This document shows positions 10,518 to 22,500 of a stretch of DNA of 64,000 bases, piece by piece. The stretch's first letter is position 1. Each line of letters starts with the position of its first letter. Made by a program: the position numbers and the translations under genes. Source of the DNA: Dipylidium caninum (taxonomy: Eukaryota > Platyhelminthes > Cestoda > Cyclophyllidea > Dipylidiidae); contig QEYB01000926.1 of NCBI GenBank assembly GCA_017562135.1, forward strand, positions 62,001-126,000, read 5' to 3'. Below the pieces are notes generated by a model. It searched no databases and was not told where the DNA came from. It was given only the letters and a program-made list of their open reading frames with translations.

Positions 10518-11358
10518 ATGGCTACCACCTCGCCCTTTCGAACACGAGCGTTGGTAGATAAAGTGCTCCGAGTCGATCATGCTACAGCACTGGCAACGAA
10601 ATACATATATAAAGGACAACTCGCGGTGCTTAATAACAGGCCTGTTCGCCGCACCATACAGGTTGCTTAACCGTCGCAAATCTCGTCCAAATTACACGTT
10701 TACAACAATTTCTGTTTTTGTTTTAGGAGAGTCTCGCTCAAGAAAAGTCGAATATCTCAAAGTTAGAGCGTCTTATTCCTCTTTACCGCGCCCGTCCTTC
10801 GCTGTTAATGCCTCTCTGTAAAACTGTGGGATTTATGTTCGGAGCCATGACGGCGCTGTATGGCAAAGAAGTCGCTCTTAGGTGCAAATCTGTTATCGAA
10901 ATCGTCGTTGGTGAACAGTACAACCACCAAATTCGAGAACTTTTTGCTGACGACCCTGTTGCACATGTGCAACTTCTGGAGGTAACTGAACCCCTTTTTA
11001 TCCTAGAGAAATACGACTGATACGGAGTCAGTATATTTTTTAAGCACCTTTATGCTTTAATTTGTAGTCCAACAGCCATTTCTTTTATATGCTGAGCGTG
11101 TGATCTCTCATTTTTATTTGTGTTCACATGTCCGTTTTCTCGAACAGATTCTGAAACAACTTCGTGACCAGGACCTGGATAAACACGACCTCTTTTTCAC
11201 GGATAATCAAAATTCGGTAGGTGCCATTATATATTGCGTTTGTTTTCCTTCTCTTTTTTAAAAGGTGTTTCCTCCCTCAGACACCGTTCCATCAGCGGCT
11301 TGACAAATTTTTAAGGTTCCTTACAATGGTTGGCCTAAAGGCGGTAGAGAAAGTCTGA
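10518..11358 (+). CDS. COQ7: COQ7/CLK-1 family protein with degenerate diiron site
   Basis: COQ7 is the mitochondrial di-iron monooxygenase that hydroxylates demethoxyubiquinone late in ubiquinone synthesis. Exons: 10518-10661, 10727-10981, 11148-11216 and 11281-11358 (TGA 11356-11358), all phase 0, giving 181 residues, the normal mature length. Family landmarks are VDKVLRVDHA, the IYKGQLAVLNNRPVRRTIQ segment, RARPSLLMPLCKTVGF, GAMTALYGKE, EQYNHQIRELFADDP and a C-terminal helix (FLRFLTMVGLKAVEKV). The family signature is E-x6-Y, ExxH, E-x6-Y, ExxH. Here the first Glu is Ala (HATALATKYIY), the first ExxH is EKSN, the middle E-x6-Y is kept (EIVVGEQY), and the last ExxH is DLDK. So four of six iron ligands are changed with no indel. 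The protein is probably not an ordinary hydroxylase; it could be a scaffold or a paralogue. An acceptor-like TTTAG lies 17 bases before the ATG. Confidence 0.88.
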
Positions 11359-12525
11359 CTTGCTCTTTATATCTGTTTTACCGAACACATTTTCCCTACC
11401 TGTACTTACTTCCCGTTTTTGTTTTTCCCCTCTTTGGACGTACCAACTGGGTCTATGCTAACCCTAGATTTGATGTTTAAAGCATTCTTACACGTGCGAT
11501 TACTAAGTCTTCAATTCAACGGCATAACCCATTCGTATAATGCGATGAGTCCGACTGTGACCTGTCGGTAGCCCCCACTTAAACTAAGCTGGGTAGAGAG
11601 GCGTTACCTGTCTGCAGTATCTTTCCTAAGTTGTCTGCTCGACGAGATTTAAGGGTCTGTTATCTTGCGGTTGTCTCAATCTACAAAACTCCATCAAATC
11701 ACACCGTACTGATTTAGCATTTAGCTAGGCGGTCGCATGTATCTTCCTTGATGGATGTAAGTTCTATGCGGCATTGTTGGCATGCGCAAGCACACGTCTC
11801 ATGACACACCGAAAATGTGCTTCAAGACATACGCTACTTACACCTTTCCAGTAGGCTGTATCTGCCAAATTAAACTCTCAGCCCTCGTTCCATTAAACAG
11901 GCTGAACACCGCCCACCGCAATCGTCTCACTCACCTAACGCATGCTAAACTATGCTTGCAGTATAGCAAAAAAGAACAAATTCTGATCGGCCCACCGCTC
12001 TGCTACCGCCACACCTTTTTTTCGACTGACCTAAACACCCACAGTCGCCTTATCCACTGAAATACTTTGCACGCGGCATGCAACCCAACCCGTTTGAGAC
12101 GAGACTCTCCTCCACGAGCGAGGGAGATAAAGCTGGTATGGAAGAGGTGTCTAATGCGCGACAGATGCAGTCACATAGTGGTAATAACCGTAATAGCAGT
12201 CGTAGAAGGAAGTGGTAAACTAGAAAAGGGCAAAAAATAGGGGAGGAGGGGCGATAGCCAAGTTCACCGTGGCCTCTGTGTAAATGCCGTCGATATTCAC
12301 AAACTCAAAGTGGACGGGAGTGGGGCTGTGGCAGACGCTAGTGGGAAAGTGTGAATATGTCGGTGTTTATTTGACTATTCAAACGTATTTTTGGGCAGAT
12401 GGCGTTGTGTGATATGCGTGCTCCGCCTCTCGCTCTGTACGGGTCGAACGATATTTACACAAGTGATGAAGATGAGGGAAGGGGAAGGGGGAGGGGGAGG
12501 GGCGATAAGATATGGATAAGCGTTC
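11359..12525. other. spacer between COQ7 and the receptor gene 3' end
   Basis: Transcription of COQ7 and the receptor converges here. AT-rich up to about 12060, then composition rises in GC. A C/A-rich open stretch at 11782-12060 has no recognisable protein features and I treat it as non-coding. The right part (about 12060-12525) should hold the receptor 3' UTR on the minus strand. Confidence 0.4.
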
Positions 12526-13537
12526 TCACACGGGTCTCGAGGGCCTAGTTGGCTGGAGGTATTCCTGATTGTCCGCGAAGTAATCGGGATTTGCGACGGC
12601 GATGAAATCACCTGAAGGTCCAGGAAAGGAAGGGGTCAGCGTGCTCTGCCTACTCGCGCCTTCCCATCGCTCGTGGTAGAATAGTATAAACGCTCCCTCC
12701 TCCGCCTCGGACACGAACGTACCCCTCGTTCTGGGCTCCAAGTAGTCGTCCGGCTGCGGAACTTGGCTCCGCTCTCCTCCGCCCTCTCCACCGTCCAGCG
12801 AGGTCTCGAGGGAGGAGAGGTAGTTAATCTCGGCCTCCTTATTCCCGCTCACACTTGTGTCTATGTCATCGTCACGTTCAGCCTGGGCGAGCGGCGGCGG
12901 TGCGGGTGGCGGCGGTGACGGCGGTCGGATGAGTGGCCCGTAAGTACCGCTGGCCAAAAAGGCGGACGTGTTGTAGTATTTCGGCTGTTGTTGTTGCTGT
13001 TGTTGACGCTGAGAAATGGCGTCTAAAAGTGAATTAGACCAAAAAAGGGGTGAATAATGGCGGATGGCGGGAATTCACACGTCTGCACCCGCGCGAACCC
13101 GAAGAGGAGAAGGCGATGTTGGCTCCCAGTCCATCGCCAGTCGGCCAGGTGTCCAGGTTCGCTGCGGCGAGGGGAGTGTTGGCCGCGGTGCCGACGGCGG
13201 TGCTTCTCTCCTGCCGTCCGTTCGGCCGGACTCGTGACTCATTGGCGTGCGAGAAGAAGCGTCGGTGGTGGTGGTCGTAGCCGACTCTGTGGGGCAGGAG
13301 AGACTGGGCCTCGGGATTGCCAGCCCCGTCGCCGATCGTCTCCCTCGACTGGCGTCGATGGTGGTGATCCTCGAAGAAGTGATCGTCCGAGAATCGGAAG
13401 GCGTAGCCCGTACCGTTGGGCGGACCCGGGTTGCCGTCGGGCACGCCGCGAAGAGTACTCGGCAGCGGTTTCATCTCCGTCCACGGCGCCGGTGACGGAG
13501 TGTACGGTGTGGTGCGCGCTATCGCGTATTCATCACC
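12526..13537 (-). CDS. EGFR: EGFR exons: C-terminal phosphotyrosine tail
   Basis: Exons 13081-13537 and 12526-13022 encode about 317 residues of low-complexity tail rich in His, Pro, Gln and Ser. Likely docking sites are GDEYAIA just after the kinase (compare ADEYLIP in human EGFR), QPKYYNTS (a pYxN site of the Grb2 type), PDDYLEP, and NPDYFADNQEYLQP at the very end (NPxY, the PTB-domain type). A Pro run RPPSPPPPAPPP could bind SH3 domains. A glutamine tract encoded by CAACAG triplets opens the last exon. The stop TGA is at 12526-12528. Confidence 0.92.
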
Positions 13538-16500
13538 CTACAATAGGCAGAAGTAGCCAGGCAAAAGCCCTCGCCACTGGGAGGTCCGTCACACAGGCCG
13601 CAGGCGCAGTTACCTCGATGTACAAGTACCTGCCCGGGGTTTGGCAGTACTTGTGGAAGCACTTCATCAGCTCCAAGAAGGTGGGCCTCGACTCCTGCTC
13701 CTCCATCCAGCCTAAGGGGGCGAGAGAGGTGTGAGAAGCGCGGGGTGAGTGCAAAGAGGGAAGCCCAATCCTCGCCCACTCACATCGGACCATCACCATG
13801 TAGGTGTCCAGGGTGCAGATCTCCGGCTGACTCAGGCGGACGCCCTTCATAACGTGGTCCTTAATCTCCGCTGTGCTTATATTCTCGTAGGGCTGCTTGC
13901 CGAAGGTGAAAATCTCCCATAGTGTCACACCTAATGCAGACGGACGGACGCCAATGCTACTTAAATGAAATAAGGCGTAGGGGAGGGATGACGCACAGGA
14001 GGACGGGAATTACCGTAGCTCCAAACATCCGTCTTGTGGGAGTAGATGCCGTCTTGGAGGGTCTCAATGGCCAGCCAACGAATTGGCACGCGTCCAGTGC
14101 GCACCACAACGCTGTCCTCCTTGCTATTGTCCAACATCTTCGCCAGGCCGAAGTCAGTTATTTGGACAAGGTCACGCGACTGGACGAGCACATTTCTCGC
14201 GGCCAAATCTCTGAAGTCACCAAAAGCGGGTTAGGGTGGTAGTGCTGGAGGACAGCTCGTGACCCCAAGGGCTTGGCGCGTTGACACCGATGAAACTGCG
14301 GCGAGGGGAGCAGGAGAAGCACGATGGTCGAGCCTCACCCGCCAAGTCGGACTGGGGTTCTCGAGGCCAACTCCCCTCGACAATAAAATTACTTTTGACA
14401 GGCGGTGGAGGGTGGATGGGAGGCGGGCAGTCACTTTGGCGTCCCCTCTCTTGACTCTCGCCTTCTCTCTCGTCCCCGTCAACCCTGCGTCTATCTTCTC
14501 ACATTCGAACGTGAGAGAGAGAGAGAAAGAGAGCGAGCGAGCGAGCGAGCGAGCTAGAACAATCGGGAGAGGGTTTGAAGAAGAGTCATTGGGGCTTAAT
14601 TACATCTAACAGGGTGTGTGCGTGTGTGGGTGTACGTCGTCCAATTAGTCCTAAACGCTTCAGCCTCCACTCCTCCGAGCGGCCTACAGCGAAGCCAGTT
14701 TGCGTCGTCTCCGCCCGCAGCACAAGTGCTCTCCAACCCCACCCCACCCCACCCACTCCCCCGCCTCGGGTCGAGCTAAGAGTTGCAGGGCAGCCTGACA
14801 AAAGTTAAAAATGCCAACTCCCCCAAGGCCACCGAGAAGTCGAGGACGGGGCAAGGGCGAGCGGGGGGAAGGTGGCTTTTTGGAAGAAATTTTAGCCCTA
14901 CTGCCAGGCTTACCGATGGATAATGCCCAATTCCTCGAGGTAGGCCATACCGTCGGCGATCTGCTCGGCCCAGGAGAGGAGGGTGAAGCTGTTCAAGTCG
15001 TCCCTGTGGAGTCGTAGGTAGCGATCCAAACTGCCCGCCTCGACAAACATCGAGACCATGCATTGCATCTTCCGGGTGAGGCAGACCCCGATGAGGGGGA
15101 GGCAATTTTTGTGCTGAACTGAGGCCATCACCTAAGGGGAATAACGTTTTACAAGTGACGGGTGTGAGCCTTTTCACACACGCACACACAAACCCCCCTC
15201 AGCCAAGCCTTCTGACAGTCCAAGGCGGGGAAGAAGAAATCCCTTTCCCTCCTGTCTCTTTGACTGGCTGGTGCTTACAGAGTTGGGCCTCCCCCTCTCC
15301 CCGGGGAGTGGGGGTGGGGGAGGGGAAGAGAACGATGGGTGGGGCGGAAGCTGGTGAAGATCACAAGGCGCACGGATGGTGGCGTGAAAAATCTCCTCCC
15401 ACGGCAGAAAAAGTCATCAAACCGGACGGAGTGGAGGCGTGCGAGGCGGAGACGGGGGCAGGAGACGAGGAGAGAGGCGAGAACAGTTGGAGAATGGACG
15501 CCATTTCAACGGCCCTTGGGATGGAGGCCTAACGTGGGCTTTAGCCTGAACAACCTTACGAGGCCAAAAATAGACCAGTGGAGAAAGTTGTGGTGGTGGA
15601 GGCAAGGGGCGGGAAGGCGGAGAAGCAGTTTGGTTGGAGCTTGATTTATTATCCCTCATTTGGTGTAGTCTAGTGCCTTTTTTGCCGCAAATATTAAAAT
15701 AACAGCGGCATTTTTTTTCCTGAAAACTAGTTGAAGGAGGTGAAGACAGGGAGTGTGGGGGGAGGGAGTGGCGTGGCGTGGCGCAGCGCAGCGCAGCGTG
15801 GCGGAGTCAAATTTACTCCTTTTACAATCAGTTTGTTGTGCAAGTGGAAGTCGAGGGGACCGAAAGTGCAGAGGGTCGCCTCGCCAGCGAGGCAGTGAAC
15901 CGCAAGTCGGTTTCGTTGAAAAACTCCCCACGCCCGCCCGGTCTCAGGCGTCGCCGTGCGAAAGGGCGCCTGGCAAACATTGGCGAAAGGCTACAAAGGG
16001 CGAAGAAGGCGCTTGGCCAGCACCTGCGGCCATTAGAGCCGCAAGGCATCTACGGCAACGCATGCACACCGTGGAAGGGGAGGGGCTGCGAAGGGGCCAA
16101 GGCGGGCGGTATATCATGGGTTTGCTCGAGGAGACAAGGCATCCACAGGCCGGTTGTCAGCAGGCGACCCACCCGCGACCGTGGCCAACTGTTCACGCCC
16201 GCATTCCGGCCTCCTCACGGCGCCCGATTTTTGGGCGCATAAACCGGGCACGGCGGTGTTCATAAAGAAATCCACTATTTATAAGTAGTGTGTTACGCCC
16301 AGAAATTGGCCGCGCAGGGAATCTTCGTCTATGCCCGCCGCTAGAGGCGAGGAGAGGGGGCGGGGCGGGGGCGGGGGGGCGGGGAGACGAGAAGAAGGGC
16401 GTCGGAGGAGGAGAACAAGTGAGCGTGACCGTGACAGGGGGAAAGTGTCAATTGGAACAGCAGGAGAGCTGGATAGAGAGAAGAAATTTCACTCTGACAA

Positions 16501-19500
16501 AGTATGACAGACGGGTAGTTTGTCAAAGGATATGGTAAACTCATCGAGGTGCAATTAATGTGCAAGGAGGTGCGAGGGGGGCGGACGAGGCGTCGTAAAC
16601 GGGAGTCGACCAGTGTCGCGCCCTCGAGGCGGATGCTTTCTGCCACCGCCAGGCACCCCAGAAACACCGGTAGGCAGGAGGAGAGAAACACTGCTGTCGG
16701 GTATCTCGGGGATAAATCGGTCTCTGTTATGCGACATCGCCACCGCAAGTGTGACCGTATCACAGAGCGACCGGCGGTGGCAAGTGGGACGCCACTCAAG
16801 GGGATGCGATGGGCGATAAAATACCTTAGCCTCAGCCAGCATGTCCTGGAGGTTACTCCTCGCCGAGATACGATCGACGTCCAACTGCGATGCCGTGGCG
16901 GTGGTGGAGTTGCCCTCGGGTCCGAAGACCAGCGGATTTGACGCCGGTCCGCCCTGAGAGGTCGGCGCAGAGGATCGAATCACCTTGATGGCCACATCGA
17001 ATGTGGTAGTCCGCGCCAGATTGAACTGCGTTAACACACGCTTCGGTACACGCCACTTGCCCCGGAACACCTCGCCGAAGGCGCCCTTGCCAATTGGGGT
17101 GGCGGGATTGTCGAAAGTCAGATCGTCAATGTTAATCATCTCCCACCGACCCATATTAGGCTCTCGACTCGATTTGGCATCCTACAACGGGGAGACGAGG
17201 GGGGAAAAGCAAATTAAAGGCAAAGTGTCCAGAGGCGCCCATTTCGGGGGAGGGGTGCGGGAGAGCGGGAATCGCTCTCGCCCGCCCCCAGGCCCGGGTA
17301 TCGCGTGCCACAATCGGAGTGGCCGAGTTTATGGCAAACGTAGGCGACACCGAAGACTGCGAACCTGAGAGCAACTAGTGCAGGCAATTTAGCCTGTGGA
17401 TGAGGCTGACGGCGTTCGATAAACGTCTCCTCGGACCCACAACCAAGTTCACCTCCAGAAGCTGAATGTTAACACCGTCAGGCTGTAAGGCCTAATTAAT
17501 GGCGCTTATAAATTGTGTCCCAACGGGCCTACACAGCTGTGAAATCAAGCAGGTTCTGCTCCTAAGTGGTCCTTTACGACGGCCACGGCGACAAAGCGGT
17601 TAACAGGTGTGACGCTTCCCATCAGTGGAGCGGAAACGGAGGACACGTCAGCGTCAAAAGCCATTGAACCTCCACATCACCGCAGCGCAGTCCAGTTGGG
17701 TGCGGAAACTTAGCGGCCATATGAAAAAATGTGTAGGCAAACGGAGCAGGAGACCCAAATCGAAATATCTTCATTGTGACAAATCGGGCACATGGAACAG
17801 GGAGTGGAGATAAAGGGCAATTTAATAGTAATGTGGGGCATCAATTTAATGTCCAAGGGAACTCTCCGTCTGAGTGCCATGAAATGGCGTGAACTCGAGA
17901 GGGAGCGGGGAGGGGAGGCTTTTATGTTCAGCAGGCATTGGCTATCACCTCATTAATAATGCAATTTTAATGACAAAAATGCGTGCATATGTCCACTCAA
18001 GTGCCAGCGTTTCGCCGTAGCACCTGGGAATAAGCGAATGAAGCCACGAACAAGTGCGGCAATTTGAAATTCCTCCCGAGTCCCTACCCATTTTAACAAT
18101 CTCCACGGAACTAAGTATTAACATTCCTGCCATGTCGTTTATTGTCTGTCTACACGAGTTAGCTTAAGGCAAGTGACTAAAAAGGCAATAAGAAGCCCAT
18201 CTTTCTATTTATTATGTTGCCAGGCAAATTGCTCAATTAGGGGTTATTTGCGTGGAAATTAACTAACTCCAGTTGGCCGTGCGACAGGGGACAGCTTCAA
18301 CCCACGCACAATTTTCAGGCATAACGCGTTAAATTTCCAGATTACAGATTGAGAACCACCGTGACATGTGTGACGAGGCGTCAACGTAAGCATATAGAAC
18401 TAGGCGGAGACGCCTGAAAAGTCCTTCTTTAGAAACAGAATATAATACTGGAGACGCCGAAATGTTGCAGGGGAAAAGTGGAGGAGCTGAAGGCGCATGG
18501 GGAAGCAGGCCAGGTCAGGCCAATATGTGTAGGCCCCGTAGATTTTACTGCTAAAATTATCCAACCTCGCAAATTGGCGCATTTCACTCACTTTGGCGCC
18601 GATGAGCACTCATAGTAGCCTCATAAGAGTGAGGACCAAAAATCATTACTGTTAGATTAACCGACATCCTAAGCCCTCCGACGAGAGTAATTGCGAGAAA
18701 GACACGATGGGCTGACGTTTGAGAGGCAAGACACACCCGAGTCAATTCAATTGTCTTCACCATGTGACCTCAAGTGAACAGACCTCCTCTCCATGTGCAC
18801 AGGTTCTCGAGTCTACTAAGGCGTCTGTGGGGGGTGTCGAAGAGTGTGCGTGTTCCACTTCTGCCATTCCCGTAAGGGAAGAGTGTCGCAATTGGACCCA
18901 CTTCGCAAATCTCCATGCCCTTTAACTCCTAGAAGTTAGACGAATTCGAGTTCAGGTAGGTCATGTGGAGGAACTCCTTCAGTTTAAACGCGATAAATCA
19001 ACGTGAGGCATGAGTCGCGGGAAGAGGGACGTTGGAATATGGCTAAGGCGGGTATGGGAGTTCCCTGTCCACTATCCACGGCGCGCCGGCAAGACGAGTG
19101 GATGATGAAGTCCTCGTGAGCGGATTGAGAAATCGTCGGTGAGTAAAATCATCCAAATTTTCCGGCATTTTTCGTCTTTTGCAGTCGTCCCAGTCAGCGA
19201 GGAGACACAACGCATTGTGGGAGGAAGTGTCGTCGGTGCAGGACATGCGGCCAACATCTCGAGGGGAAGGAAGTGGCCTCTTGGTGGGGGAGAGAGAGGT
19301 GGGAAAAATAATCGTCCACTTTTTCACTATTATGCACCCAGACGAAGCGCAAATACTCCGCGCTAGTAGGTCATATCACCAACACTCATGCCGACAAAGT
19401 GCGACTACCGCGTAGTCTGCGAGCGCGGCAATAAAAAACACACCTCGGCGTGGGTAAATACTGCCCCACAGGCGAGGTGTTGCGGCGGCGGCGGCGGCGG

Positions 19501-22500
19501 TGGCGGCCGCCGCGGTGGGGAGAGGAGGCCTGGAGGGCGGCTCTAAATTGCCTCTCCTATCATGCGGCAGTTTTCAATGCGTTGCAAAATGTTTACCCGG
19601 TGAGGAATGCTCCGTTTTTGGCAGCAACAGACGGGGGATGGCCACCGAATAAAAGGGAAGGGAGGCAGGCATGCAGGCAGGCAGGCAGGCAGACAGGCAG
19701 GCAGGCATGTCTGCTACGTGACTTAAACCTCCTGAAACTGTCATTCGCGCCCCGCCCCTCCCCGCCCCGCCCCGCCCCGCCACGCGCACCCAGTGTGATT
19801 GTCAAAAACACCTGAAATCACGGCAAGAAGTCAACTAAGTAACCGTCGTAGACCCCCAATAGGGCTTAATGCCGCGTCAATAGGCTTTTGTCGCTTAACT
19901 CCACCGTTTTCAGCCCACCCGGAGTTGAGTCCAACCACGAGACGTTCTGGAGGGAAAGAGGAGAGGCGAAGAGGCAGGAATGAAGGTAATGCCAGGTTCT
20001 ACTCACGACCAACCTCCAGGAGTCTGGGTGCACAGGGAGGACGAGGAGGGGGGAGAGCAAGTGGCCCCTGAAATAGCCCCCAAATGGGGCTACTTCCGAG
20101 TGCCTCCCCCTGTTTGTTAAGCATGGGGACGTCCTCGCAAACTACTGCTCTGTGTGCGACACGACGTGAGACATTTCCACTCTCCCCGTCGCCCACGTCC
20201 GCCCTCCAAGGCCAGAGCTCACATCCGCGCCCCACCGCGCCGCTAGCCCACTCCTTAGGTTGGAGTGCTGCGAAAGGAGGAGGTGAGCGTGCTCACCTTC
20301 ATATCAGGCGCCCTGATGTTGGTGTACGTGGATTTGAGAGCCTCCTTGATGCGGCTGCGTTTGGCCTTGTAGTTGAACCAGAGGAAGACAAAGATGATGG
20401 AGAAGATGAGTAGGCAGATGAGGACAATGCCTGCAGCTATAAGGGCCTGGTTGCGTGCCCGGGCCGCTTTCGTGCCTGCAATCTTCTCATACTGTTCCTC
20501 GTCCAGGCAAAGATTTGTATTTTCGATTTTGAAGAGCTCCGTAGGGCAGGTGGAGTTGCAGATAAACTGGGGCAAACGAGAGAGAGGGTGGAGATTTGGA
20601 TAGGCAACAAGAAAGGAATTATGAGACTCCTATTGCTGAAGTAGCATTTTTTGAAGCTCTGTCGGACAATTCGGATTCCCTGGACCAGGATCTCGTTTGC
20701 CCCGCCACAGGGGTTAATATCGCCTCGGACAAACAAAGGGAGCATGAGTACAATGGTAGGACTAGATTGAGTGGTACGCGGAGTAGTGAAGCTTGCATAG
20801 GGCACCAATTTCGTTGCTCTACATTCCGAGATCTCCACACGAATCGGATGGTGAGTATTAATGAAGTCGGTGGTCACTCGGGTTGGCAACTCACGCAATT
20901 CTGGTGGTTTGTGAAGGGAGAGGAGGAGGGGGAGGAGGAGGAGGAGGAGGAGGAGGAAACAGGGTAAGCGCACAATACGCAACTCTGCTTTACATAGCCG
21001 AATTTTGACGCGTACTACTGATACCTCATTTAAGTAGAGGCGTGTTTAGCTGATGGTGGGGAAAAGGGGGAGCACAGAAACAAGAACACGGACGTTGCTG
21101 GATTAAAGGGGAGAAATAGTTTCATTTTCGTCGCACGACAAGGACTAGATAAATTTGGTCCGTGGGGGTTGTTGTTGTTCTAGTGCCCCTTCGTGTTATG
21201 CGAGCCTCCGCGTAGGGGGACCGTGGATTTGCAACCTCGCCGCATGTTCCATCTTCCGGATCACCAGCCAATCAGAACCCTCCTCCCCTCCACCGCCGGC
21301 GCGACTCGCAGGCCACAGGTAGACTTCACATTGAAGTGCTGTGTCTCGGGACCAGCTTGAGGGGCAGGAGGTAGACCAGGACCGGAGAGGTGTTTCAGCC
21401 ACTCTCTACCCTGTGTCGGTACTGGGTTCCCCGTAGAAGGTACACAACAGGGGGTGGCAAGCCCCCGAGACAAGCTGTTATGGGCGCCTGCTGTGAGCGG
21501 TCAATAACTGCGACGATTGAGCATTCGACAGTCCATCTGCCCTATTCCCGTGTACTTTCACATCCGAAAGGGAGAAAGAAAGGCTGTCTCCCGTCCTCAA
21601 CCCCTGCCTCCCTGTCAACCTTGTTTTGTTAATTATCCTACCGTAAGAGTGCTCAGGGCAAGAGATCTCACACCTCTTCTCCGCCTACCAATGCGCACTT
21701 TTGGAGATAGACTCATTGAATTCAACGTTCTCCAAAACGCAGTCAAAATTTGGAAGCATCTAGCGCACGTCCATTTTAACTACACCACTCACGGTCGCGT
21801 GGGAAGGGGAATGAGGCAAAAAATTCGGAAATAATGCGTGAATGGCATATACTGCTTATAAGGCTTACTTCAAATAACTTGGTCTACCTTCCGGGGCGAA
21901 AAGGTGCGCAAAATAGAGCTAGAAAACACACACGCGCCCATCGGACAGGCCGACATAAAAGCCCTGTCTGAGCACGGCTGGTTCGGTGGGGGGCGAGGGG
22001 GCGAGAGGAGGCTGGCCGGCCTGGGCAATCGGGCTGAGAGGGTGGACGGCCAGACACAACTAAGGGGAATAGAGTGGCCGTCGCTGTGGCCGAAATGCCG
22101 GAAAAGCAACGCCCTCACACCTGGCCACGACGACGGGGCGGGCGAACGAAAACTTGATGTGTGTGAGACCTTCCCGACAGGTGACAGGTGAAAGGCGTCT
22201 GGGGCGTTTAATGCACTAAAACCTCAAGGCGATTTGGTACACCACGTCTGTGTGACAAGGCGACAGCCTTCACACCAAGGGCGCTTAGACAAGACCTCCG
22301 GGCCAGAGCGGAACCCACCTCATTCTTCTGCACGTCAATCATGATTTTGGCGTAGCGACAGTTGACACAGAACTCCGGTCCGTACGCTGTGCATCCGCCT
22401 GAGCACTGCTCGTGGCATCGAAGACACTGCTTGCGGGCGAGCATCTCCTTCTCCGCCTCGGAGAGCTGCTCCATTGCTGTCGCGTTTGGCATGTACGTAT

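Noticed and set aside
11782..12060. Open frame of 92 codons after COQ7
   Set aside because: Cys/His/Thr-rich reading without domain or conserved features; COQ7 already ends at 11358.
13057..13734. Plus-strand open frame of 225 codons
   Set aside because: It is the reverse-strand shadow of receptor tail exon 13081-13537, which has homology and matching phases.
15753..16265. Plus-strand open frames up to 170 codons
   Set aside because: Lie in an intron of the kinase region, composed of low-complexity residues without splice support.
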